A stretch of 60,000 nt of DNA from Tubiluchus corallicola (lineage: Eukaryota > Priapulida > Priapulimorpha > Priapulimorphida > Tubiluchidae): assembly GCA_030141605.1 (NCBI GenBank), contig JAQGDQ010000080.1, positions 250,001-310,000 of the forward strand, written 5' to 3'. The position numbers and the translations under genes are program-made. Of this stretch, positions 24,925 through 37,200 are shown one piece after another. The notes below the pieces were generated by a model. It was not told the DNA's origin, ran no database searches, and worked only from the letters and a program-made list of their open reading frames with translations. The stretch's first letter is position 1. The number at the start of each line of letters is the position of its first letter.

Positions 24925-27900
24925 CTGCAAAGAAATAACTCGAATTAAAACTCAAGAACACAAATTTCTTTCATTACTAGTTTTGTAGGCAACACGACCG
25001 TTGTATACATCGTAAATACTGCTCTTAAGGTTGATTTGAGAAAATACGACACCCAAGTTTGGTAGCTCAAAGTGTCATTCAAAATGTTAGCGGGCAGTAA
25101 TCTTGGAAAGTGCCGAACTTAGGGGCACGACAAAATATCCTAATTTGGATAACTTTCAGAATGTATTGAATTAGCAGAGACTACCTTCTCCTTTCTTATG
25201 CCTAAGTTATGTCTGATAGTTCAAGTGTTATTCATGACATGTAAACTCACAATCGGCCTGCAAGGGAGACCCTGTTATTATGATTGACCTTGACCTGGCG
25301 CATCGTACTACATTATTAACATATTTTATAATCATCACTTAATATGTTTAGGGCATCCACGAAATTACTTCATCAGTTTTAGATCACGTTTTGTAACGTC
25401 ATTTTACAAATTTATGATACTACAAAGATGCTATATCGTCAAATCACTATAATACAAGGTATTCACAAGTCGAAAAAACCTGTCAAAATCTTGCTTTGTA
25501 ATAAAAAATACGGGAACTTATTGCAAGTTTGTAAAAGTTCATTGTTGTAAAAAATAACCATTTTGATATAAAAAATTGCAAAAAATATTGCCTACTACTG
25601 TAAAATTTGAGGTTAGTGTTTTTGTCAAAAACTGGCTCGCTATTATCACTAATTTTGCAAAAACCTTGGCAAATTTGTAAAGCACGACGCTGTTTTTACA
25701 AAAAGTACAGCCGCTTTTGTGAAAATGTTCATTAGTTTCTTAAAAAAATTTCTGCCCATTTTTGTAAAATACGATTGTACGAGGTTGGTGTTTTTGTTAA
25801 AAAAAATTTCCCACTTTTGTAAAAATAAATAGGCCACTAATTTCGTGAAGATGCCGATCACTTTTCTGTGAATATTGTAGATTATAACCACAGCGTTATA
25901 TTGGCTTACACGTTATGCACATTTGCACAGCTATTTTTAATTTACTGTGCTTTTCTATTATGTATTACATTGTGCTAGCATCAGGTTGGTCAATCTTAAT
26001 GCAACTTTCAGTGCAAAAACTGGGTCTAAAATGATACTGTACGTTGTGTTTCACTAATGTGAACTAGTTGAAAAAGTCATTACTGAAACGCTGCAGGATG
26101 CATGTTGTTGTTCGTTCTTAATATACTAATGATACGTTCTCACATTTGTGATAAAAATTACATGTTTGCATGTGATGACGTTAAAATATAATTAATAATA
26201 AATTTTTGTGCTTATTTTCGAGATTATAATTATGTGGTATTATAAAAATATAATTATATGACAACAATTATTTGAATTTGATGCAATCATTCAATGCATC
26301 GTTCAAACTAGAGATTTTTTATACAAATTACAGGCTAGTTTGATAAATTAAAAACCGTAATCATGTCCACCAAACGAAACTAGGTGCACTTGCTTATGGT
26401 TTCCTTTAGTCTTTACTGAACTGACTATGCGCTTTTACAATATCGTTTTTACTTCCAACACAGACTCACGTTTATATAAAAGCATCTTTCAACTGTTACA
26501 TTGATGTCATTTGGTGTGTGATGAGTCAACTGCATTATAATATGTTCTTACATAAGGGTAAGAAAAAGGTTTTAATAATTACCTTTATCAAATGTGAAGT
26601 GAATTTAACATTGAAGTAAAGTGTTGTGTTATATTTTTATATATAAGATTTTTTCAGCCGTAGGAAGCTATAGTAAACTTACAGAAAAATTTTTAGATAG
26701 CAGATGAAGATGACAATGCCTGGAATAAGTACTGATATAACAGCAAAGAACACCGTGTATGTGTGTGTGTGCGTTCTATCATATAAGCAAATCATCGCTT
26801 TCTTGTCATAAGCGTTGCGACTCCAGCCTACCAGCGTGGGCAAGTCCACGAGTAAACTCAATACCCAGATAGCGACGCAGAGTATATTGGTGTTTTTCCA
26901 GGAAAAAACGCGAGAATATACTTCGTGTTTGCACAAAGCTACATATCTGCAAGAAAATATAGAATAATTATATTCAGGAACAGTGCCTTTTATAATAATT
27001 ATTATAACGCGAGTGAAACAGTGAAAATTTCAAAGAATAATAATTGAATCAGCGAATTACTGAGTGAGTAAATGAAGAAGTGAATAAGTAGGCAAGTTAG
27101 TTAGTGAATAAACGTGCGAGGAGGTGAGTGTATGCGAATGATTAAGTGAGAAACTGAAATGCCAAGTAAATATGCGTGTGAATCAAAGAGTGATTCGTAC
27201 ACAGCGTTCTGCATATGTAGGTGTTCTGTAATTACACAGAGAAATAACACTACGTCTATTATGTCAGCATTACCGACAACTTTTGACTGAGTTTGCAACT
27301 GAATGAAACACGGTTGCTGCGACTACCCAAATGCAGATCTTCGGTAGAGTTGCAACAGATGCACGTGTTCTAATAAACTATATACCCTTGGTAATTATTA
27401 TGACATTTTATTTGGCTCATTTTGCTAGCTTTACATATACTGACGCAATCACTCCCCATAGAGTTCTTTTATTATTATAAATGCATGAGCGCCAGAGTGG
27501 TATGAAAGCATGCGTTACAAATTACGTGACAGCAACAGGGAAAAGTTCCATCAAGTTCTGTGAAAAGACCCTAGTAATAGGTACATAATGAAGATAAGAT
27601 GAAGACTACAACAGTAAAGCAAATGTCTTGTTCCATTGGGACAAAGCTCACCTGGAAATGTGCGTTAATACGACCTCTGTTTTCCCAAAACAGTTAACAT
27701 TACGATAAATAAGGTTTGCTAATTCTTTTTGAAGTCGCCACACTCAATACTAAACTTGCATACTAAACTACGCAAGTTTATGCATGATACGTACATGATT
27801 TCACGAGCTGAGCCTGAAATGTCCACTAAAAGCGATCTCACTGTTCAAATCCTTTCCGACGCGATCAGAATAGGACACGAAAATTACATGTGCATAAACT

Positions 27901-30900
27901 TTGAAGACATTTGAAGCTGGACAAAGAACAAAGTGACAAAATGGTGAGGTATGAATAGGTCGACAGGAAAGCAATCCGATCCAAAATAAAAGTGAGTGGC
28001 CCTGAAACTCACCATACATAGTACATTGCTGAAGTCTAAACTGTTGCAATTTTTCAAGTTATAACCATTTAGCAATCAAGACAGTAGAATTAGTCAAATC
28101 CAAAATACAAATATCAATATTTAAAACTAACAAACAAACAAAAAATCAAAACAAATAGTACACAATATTACCAATCCTTCAAAAATAAGGTTTACTTTCT
28201 CTAAAGTTGCAGTATGTCATTAACAGATCAAAAACATTAATCATTACAAACAAGTTTACAAATGTGAGATTATCACATTGAATCACTATGCTAACAACTG
28301 GGTAAGCGCCAAAATAAATTCCAGCTAAATAACACAAACAAGAAGACAGTGAAGACACTTGAAATCCGAGTGTATTGTATTGCACTCCTTCTTATTTTGC
28401 ACTGTTATCAATAGTATTATTTTCTATCCCTCTGTTAAAATGACCATCAATTTTGTGGATTTGTTTACTAACTTGTTTACCCATCAATCTTTTGTCGTTC
28501 ATTTACTTACTCCTTTACTTGTCTACTTGCTTCGTTATTTATTTTGTTCATTCACTTACTTCCTTGCTCGTTTGTGGTTGTTCGTTCACTTATGCGTTCA
28601 ATCGTTCATTTATGATTTCTTACCTGTTGATAGCAATGGCGGTGATAGTAAAACATGACGATACACAGCTTGTCAAACAAAACACAGCAATTGCAGAACA
28701 CAACTTGGATTGGTAGTAGAAAAACTCGTATCCGTTTATAACTCCTGTAATTTGACAAAATACAGAAATTTTTCTTAGTTTATAATTAACTGCCCAATTT
28801 CTGTTTTTTTTATTCTTTCAGTTTTTGTTATTCCACTGTTTCTTTTCCCCTTTTCAAACCTTCATTATCATTAGCAGGCATAATGGTATATTTTCAAATT
28901 TTTAATTGAGCAGATCCGTATATGATACACATAAGAGGATTATGCACAATGTAATTTATTGGTATTATTTAGTATCCATTTTGTCGTTTCATTACAATAA
29001 TCAAATCATTAGTGAAGCTCAAGAACATGAACCTTATGAAACGATATCAATTACTGAAATTTGTTTCCAGTGATTCCTTTGAGCTGATTTTTAGATTTGA
29101 ATGAATGAAAAAGTTAGCAGGACTACCCTGATTAATAGTGTAGCACTGCCTGCAATCCAAATAAGGTGTTATTGTGACACTCTTTCTCTTTGACTGTAGA
29201 CCCTTTGTCACCCTATCTAGGCCTTTATTAACTGAAGATTCCTGACAAAAATCGTTTATGTATGGATCAATTTTTAGCTAGCGAGGTGCTTCACCAAGAT
29301 TCGTTTGTTGCTACTGTCCACCACAAGCTGACATTGTGTAAACATGTATTAACAAACTCTGTTGCAAAGTCCCGGATAAGGCCGTTTATGAAGATAGCTG
29401 TTATTTTGATTTTGTACACGCTGATTATGATAGTTTTGCCAATTTTTGGCATAAGATAGATTAGAACTTTTACCCTACCCAGCTGTGAATAATCTGTGGA
29501 ACTATTTTTATAGCGTAACGAGTGAGGGTATAAAAAAGTTTGTTCCATTTCGGAAATTTAAGTCAAAGAAAAAGTTGCGTCAAAACTATGTAAGAATATT
29601 ACAGCGAAGAGAAAAGCTTCTCTGGCGTTGCAGACATACCTCCCGTGGCTTAATTTAATATAAAAAACGTGCCTCGTCTCTGTCCAGAGCTATTTTTCGT
29701 TCTGAATGGGTCAAAAAATAAATAAAATATTAAATTCTTGTGACGTGAATGCAGTCTTCCAATACGTTAACTCGAAGCGCACTTATAAGAGTGGTATTGC
29801 GCCTCTTAAATTTAATTTACTGTACTGAGCAGGTCGCTAAAGCTTTTAAAGTAGCAAATATGATTTTTCGTTGCTTTGTTACGAAAAACATCGACGGTCT
29901 TTTAACATCGTATAAGTCATTCGTTTGACCTTTGTTGGAAGATTGCACCCCTGTATGGAGTCCTCATAATGTTACTATGATTGATAAATCGAGTGAGTAC
30001 AAAGACATGTTACAAAACGGTAATATGCGAAATGTGGGTTAACTTATGTTAACTATTTTAGTAGACTATACCATTTTAAACTACAGGCTCTTGAAACCAG
30101 ACGTTTTATTTTTGATACGAAAATGGTGTACAAAATTTGTCATACACTTATAGTTTTAACGATTTTTTTACCTACGCACCTAGTCTCAGATTAAAGGGCC
30201 ATAGTTACAAGTTGTACAAAAATTATTGTCGTATTGATGTTTTTAAATACTCTTTTGCAAACAGGGTGATCGATATGTGGAACAGCTTACCGTCGGAGAA
30301 TGTTAAGGCTAACAACTTACAACTTACATTCCTTTTTTTCATTTAATCTACTTATGTTTGATTTTAATCCTTTTTGGAAATTTAATAGAAATAACTAATT
30401 AATGTGGCCGCCGTAAGTGCATTCGTGCCTGGTCGCTTTCTCCCTTCCTAAAACATTAGCTAATCATATTTGTTTGTAAGATTATAATGTATATGTACAA
30501 TTGTATATTTGGATTGTATAAATCTGTAGCCTGCCTAAGTCGTCGAATACTTCACCAAAGTTTTCCCAACAAAAATTGCTTAAAGTAACTTAAAAAAGAA
30601 GTAGTCTAAGTTTTCTAAGTCCAATGTGTGTGGTTGTCTTACAGAGGAATTAATTAATCCACCAATGGCCATTGGCCACTGAATTAATTAAAAGCCATCT
30701 TGTATATGTTTTCGTTCCTGTTTATGCTTTCTCTCTGTCGGTATCTCAACAAGTGCAAGGGCTGAAGTCTTACATAACATGTTTTGCAATGACGGAATTG
30801 CAAACATCGCAATAATTGGACAGTTCCGTTAATTATTTGTCTGCAGCGCTGACAGTTGTAATCATTATTCGCTGTATTGGGTTGACATAGCATTCTTATT

Positions 30901-31151
30901 TGACAAAGCAACGATTATTTTTTGTGTGCTTTGTAAATGTATAAAATGGTATTCAAAAAAGTTAAAACTATATTTCGCCATAAGTTATTACTGAACGCTG
31001 TCGTCAGACTCGAAATCTCTAGTCACCATAATAACCGACTAATATCTCTAAAAAGGTGGAGCTCTGTTTAAAATGATATGATGACAACGAGGAGGATAAC
31101 GATGATGGTAGTGGTAATGGCGACAGTAAGAGGCAATAATCATAAACCGAT

Positions 31152-31245
<94 letters not shown>

Positions 31246-34200
31246 AAGAGAGAGAGATCGCGAAAAGCAGTACCATGTTGTATTTCCCTCTTGGTTGTAA
31301 AAAATGCAATTGTGTAGATTTTGTGGTTTTATTTCTCCGGCATATAGTGCAATTATTTACAATGGTTTCTTCTCTCAGTATGTCACTTCTGCTCACTTTG
31401 TAGTGACTGTTTCCTGCGGCCATGATTTTTTGTCCGAATCTCAAGTAAATGGAAAATTAAGACACAGTTTCTACACAATTTCTCTGCTTAGACGAGGCAA
31501 ATGAAATTAACGGCATAATTTCGCAATACGGCGCCTTATGAACCCTTCAAAAAGGCTGGCGAGGAGCCTACAGCGGTTTATGGATTACTGTTTTCGTTAC
31601 GGTAAGCAGTCCGCTGTAGGCGCAAGGCCGCAAGTGGATTATCTGTGCGACAGGGACTACTGGTTAACATACTTTCATTTTTCATGAGTCGACTCTTTCT
31701 CACGGCTCACGCAATATGGATTATGCCGAAATCTGTGAGACACGGGTCCAAATCTCATTATGACAATTATGGTATTTCTGGCGCATTATTAAAATGAGTT
31801 GAAAATTACTTTCGGAAGCAATTCTATCATTGCCTTATCCTTGTTGGGTGGTCAAGTGGCTTAAATTTCGGACACAGCCTCGCACCGTCTTGAGGTCAAT
31901 ACTACCGCCTACTAACGTCAAGACATATGCCCTACATGGTGTTCGTCATTTGTGTGCTGCGTCCTTACTTATATTGTTGTAAGTCGCTGGATAGTCGTTG
32001 GCCTAGAATGACCTAAAGAATCATTCCTGAAAGTTTGTTAGTTGCATCCATCAGTCCCCTTCTGTTCGGCTAACAGACCGGACTATTAGTCTACTTTTGT
32101 CTGTTAAATTAGTGAGGGCAAACAAATCTTGTCTTTTTAGTTTTTAACAATGTAGCCACTTCGTTTTTTAAACAGTTTGTGATGTATCCCAAGGACCACT
32201 ACTAGACTCTATCCCTTTTCTGTTATATATCAATGATATATGTTATATGTTATATAAATATATATATATATTAATGCAATATACCACATTTTACTTTATT
32301 TGCAGTTGACACTAATGAGTTTTTTACAAAAATGCTAACTTCAGTTAAATGATTACAACTGTAAACAATGAATTGAAGAAACTGGGTTAAGTTTCAAGGA
32401 AAACAATCATTGAACACTGGAAAAACCAAACTCTGGCAAGAAGTACAATCCGAATAAATCTACTGTACAATTTGATGGTGAAAAAATCGAACAAGTAATA
32501 ACTAAAAATTTTTTAGGAGTGTTCCTCTACGAAACATTGAGCTGTAAAGACCACCTTAAATTAATATTTCACAAGATATCAAAGAATCCAAGAATAATTT
32601 ATCAATCTAACATTTTCTGCCCAAACAGCATCTGCCAGTACTGTACATCTCTCTAGTTTTACCCTATTATCAATATTGTAACATTGTTTGGGGTAGCAAC
32701 TGTTTATCGAGGCAAGCTAAACATTATCTTCTTCAAAAAGGTATTGTTCAAACTATATCGTTCCTACCTAGTAAGGAACAAGCTGCACCGTTATATATTA
32801 TAATCCTTTTGTACTTACTTGTTTGTCTATTTTCCGACCCTTTTTTCCTTTTTATATGTACTAACGATAAATTGTTATCTGTTACTGTGTGCCGTACGTG
32901 GATTTTTATGAACACGTTTTTTCAACGTTATCATAGACTATTTCTGGTGGTCTTAAAAAGTCTTAAACGCTTCTTCGTCCCTAAAATTGTTAAAATTAAT
33001 ATCAATGTATTATTTTTAAATTTAAGAATTTGAACCGTTAATTTGCTGTAAAACATTGTTTCTGCCTATGTAACTGTTTTAAACAAATTATTTCAATTTT
33101 TGATTAATTAAATCTAAATGTTACAGGTTTCAACTCGTAAAAAGTTCCTTAACACTGTCTGCTATGATGCTCTTATGATATGTTCTATGCTACTTTAGAC
33201 TAGTTTCTGTAAGTCAGTCTTTGTGTTTATCCAGTCCCCATCTCAGCTAGATCTGGTAAATTTAATAAGGCCGAGAAACTGCCAACAGTAACTGATACCG
33301 CAGTACTACCCGTATAGATGACGTATACCTAGGCATATTTTGTTAAACTTGAATATTCTGGTTGACTGGCATGTGAGCTCTTATTAATTGTAGGCACTGT
33401 ACTAAGTGAAATTAGAATTTGTTGTTCACTTTAACACTGCTCCGAAGATGATATCGGTATGGACTGGCATGTGAATGGTGAGTAGATGACTTGGTGAAGC
33501 TAATGATATCTGATCATCATAATACTGCAACAATGATATCCCCGTGGAACTGGCAGACACCTGATTAGCAGACATATTTGATGCACAAGGTGAAACGTGA
33601 GGCACCAACTGCAGTAATTAACGTGTAACTTCACTACTGCAGCTATCAGCCATTGCACATTGCACTGTAATTTTTAATTTTTTAATACACCTGTAGGAAA
33701 TCTTTAGTGTCTGTGGGTTTTTGGCTGGCAAAACGTTTTTGGACATTCTTATCACGGTCTAAATAAATTTTCTCCGAAGTAGATTTTTGTACTCCAGACG
33801 ACAGTGCACACAGCTTGAAAAAAGTTATCCCCTCCCGCTAGTTGCTATTTTTTCCTAACTACTTCTGTGGTGGATTAAAAAAGTGGTGGAGCCCGAGGCA
33901 CAACAGCTAGAGGCTTGGGAGAACGTTTGTAAGCTCCCCTAACAGAGGGTCCATTGAGAGTCCCCGAAACCGATGCAATTTCTGCATTTTAGCACTTTCA
34001 GACTAATTTTTGCAATAAAAAATTTGAATTCTGGATGTTTAGATTGGTAATTACTTTTTACATTGTCTTGTAGCAAATGGTTATTTATTTCAGAGGCTGG
34101 TTTCTGAAGTACATTTATGGATCGACCTACCTTTACGCTAGGTAACTGTACTTTACTAGCGTACGGTAACTTACCTTTACTTAGTAAAACTATAAACTGC

Positions 34201-37200
34201 ATTTCCTGCATTTTAGAGGTACTAGGAGGCTAATATTAGCATATCAAGACAATATCAAGACAAGCAGTTTATGTTATTGTGAAGTGTATTTTTTTGTAAT
34301 AACTTATAGTTACTTGCGTAGGAAATTATTAAGCATTGCTGAATATCTATTTATTTTTACAATTTAGTCTAAAAACAGAACTAATTAAGCTCATGTGTAT
34401 TTGCTGGAATTCATTGACAATTAAAAGCTTGGTTTTCGAGTTATTTCCTTTTTGCTTACTCACAATTAAATTTCATCGGTATTTTATTGTGCTGGAATGT
34501 CGTCCATATACGTAACGTAAAACAAAATCCAAACGCACAGGTTTATTTCAATTGAATTATGTAATGTTGGAGAATGCTGCAAATCCCTACAGGCCACAGT
34601 TAATGAAACTACATGTGATTACAGCGATTTACTGGTATAAACTTAGTATTACGATGAATATATTATCACAAAATAGAAAAACTGGAAATTTTATGCAAAA
34701 TTTTTCCGCTTGCTGCAATCCCTCTCCGCCCACGCATCCCATCCACTGCGACAGTTATACAGCGAGTCATCACAGACTTAGATCAGCTGGGCATCTGATA
34801 TACTAACGTAGACTTTTTGCAATCGATAACATCCTTAAAACTAAATAACGGCACCATATATGGGAAGTTGCTGGTTTTAATGATTTATGAAGCTATCAGA
34901 CTGAAAGGGTTTAATTTGCTAAATTTTATTTGTGCATTATTTAAAGGTTGTCCCGAAGTTCGGTTAGAGCAGCTAGAAAGAAATTTGTTTTAATTAATTT
35001 TAGTTTTGGTGTAGGAGCTACATTTTATTCCTAGCAATGTAAATAGAATGAGGTACAAAATGTTTTAAGTTTATCATGTCATGGTCTGTGCATGTGGGGT
35101 AACTGAACGCAGATCAAATGGTAGTCGCTGGATGATCGGGCTTTTGGATCTGTCAGAGTGTCGGTTCCATGTAGTGGCGGAACGATAAGGTAACTCTTCA
35201 GAGGTGTTTTACCTTTTGTGGTGTAATTGTTCATTGGGGATTCTGTTTTCGTGTATGTGTATACTTGTAGCTACGATAAGCACCTAATAGTACGTCGCAA
35301 ATTTATGATACAAAAACTATACTAAACATGTTTTTTGACGAAAAAAAACAAGTAGTTTAAAAACGGGAAATCACCGTTCGTGATTCTCAAAGTAATTGTT
35401 GGGATTATTTTTAAAATGAAACTAAATTAGCATCGTACTTTGTGAGTATTTAAACATGGAATGAAAGCATCTTGACTTGGACAAAAAATAATGTATAGCA
35501 GATTTTCGCTGGACTATAAAATCCAATTTCAATAATAATAACTCACAGGCATTGCAAATGATAAAAATTTAAATAAAATGCTTAACTTAGCCACCCAGGG
35601 GAATGTTTGGCCAAACTCGTTGATCCCTTAAGGAAGAGCTAACTCAGTCGGTCACTTCGTAAAACAGTACTATTTTAGAATGGTATAACTAAACGACGGT
35701 TACGTCTTCATAATCACAATACAGACGATGCAGATCCACTATATAGGTAACCCTGTCAGAACTAACAGTTTATACTTCAGTAATTCAAAGTTCTGGGAGT
35801 TTTAGCGAAGTGCCCTTTTTCACCAGCGTGGTTACATCCTAGCAATTACATGAGAAGATACGACTTACATAACTGGCGTGGTTCCATGGTCTAGTTCACA
35901 GCATTCTATGCTCATGTGAAAAGTCTTGGACGTCCGTTCAGACTCACTTCATATCCACCCATTTTGGACCACCACGCGTATAGTTTTTGATCACTTATAG
36001 CTCAAGAAAAACTGTCTGACATTGAGCCGCACATGTAACAACACCGGGACTGCGCATTTGCCTTTCTTTCAGAGACTAAGTATACCTACTGAAATCACCT
36101 TTGAAGTCTGTAGTGCATATCCTACTTTTGTGAATAATATATAGTATCTTTATATAGGGACATCACACTAATCTAGCATTTTACGCTATCATTTTACATA
36201 CTTACCACAACTAATTATTGTGTACAGACAAGTGGGAAAACAGGTGCCCTTTGTTACATGATAACTCATTTCCAGTGAAGAACTCCTTGAGCAAGCTTAT
36301 ATAGTCCTAGGTTCCCTAGCTTAGAAAATCTGGTATAGATTTCAAGAACGGTAATTAACTTTACGGCAATTAATCACAAATAAAGGACGTTAGTGGCCTG
36401 TAACATTAAATCTGCTACGTAAACCATTCATTTTGCATGGCTTTAAATTTTTTAGTATAGTCTGTAAATACTTTCACAATTACAATGCCTTTTAATATAC
36501 AGTAAAGGTTAAAAGCTTATTATACTCGTATGTCATTTCCAACAGTTAGTATCTATGTCATTCGTGTGACTGATTAATGAGAACATTTCACCCTTAAAAA
36601 ACAGAAGAGGCGCATCTTTATATTTAATGATGGAACGTACCCTAATAGTAATTTGCCTCCGAGAAGGAATTTTTACCGTAATAGAAAAGATGAAATATTA
36701 AAATCGTTAGTTTTAATCTAGTTATCATGTGATTAAGTGAACGGTTCAGCTCAAATTTAATTAGCCGGGCCGATTGGATGATGCGGATTTCAAAGTAGAC
36801 ATGATTGTTAAATGTGATTAAGCAAATGAAGCAGCTCAGATTTACTAGCAGAAACGCGCAGATGTATGTCTAAAATTACTAATTAAACTTGAATAATGAA
36901 TTCTCTAATTGGCCTTTGGTATTTATTGGAAATAGCATAATGATTGCTCTTTCCGCACGAGGACGACGTTAGTTTATGTAGGTGTGCTGCAGTCATCATC
37001 AACTTTGAACAATACATATAATGTCATTTCAAGTGAGTAGTGTTACATTCTATCGAAATCCTCATTTATGTCGCATTTTACGTTACGTTTTTTTGCCACA
37101 GGCACATTAATGTGAGTCGTTATCAAAGAAACACCTTTACAGCAGCTACGATATTACAATCTCGTGATGATGACAATAGCTTGCTGCCTGAAAGTATAAG

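Noticed and set aside
31845-31915. tRNA-Ser/Leu-like stretch
   Set aside because: A-box-like sequence only; no acceptor stem, and the B box is too degenerate.
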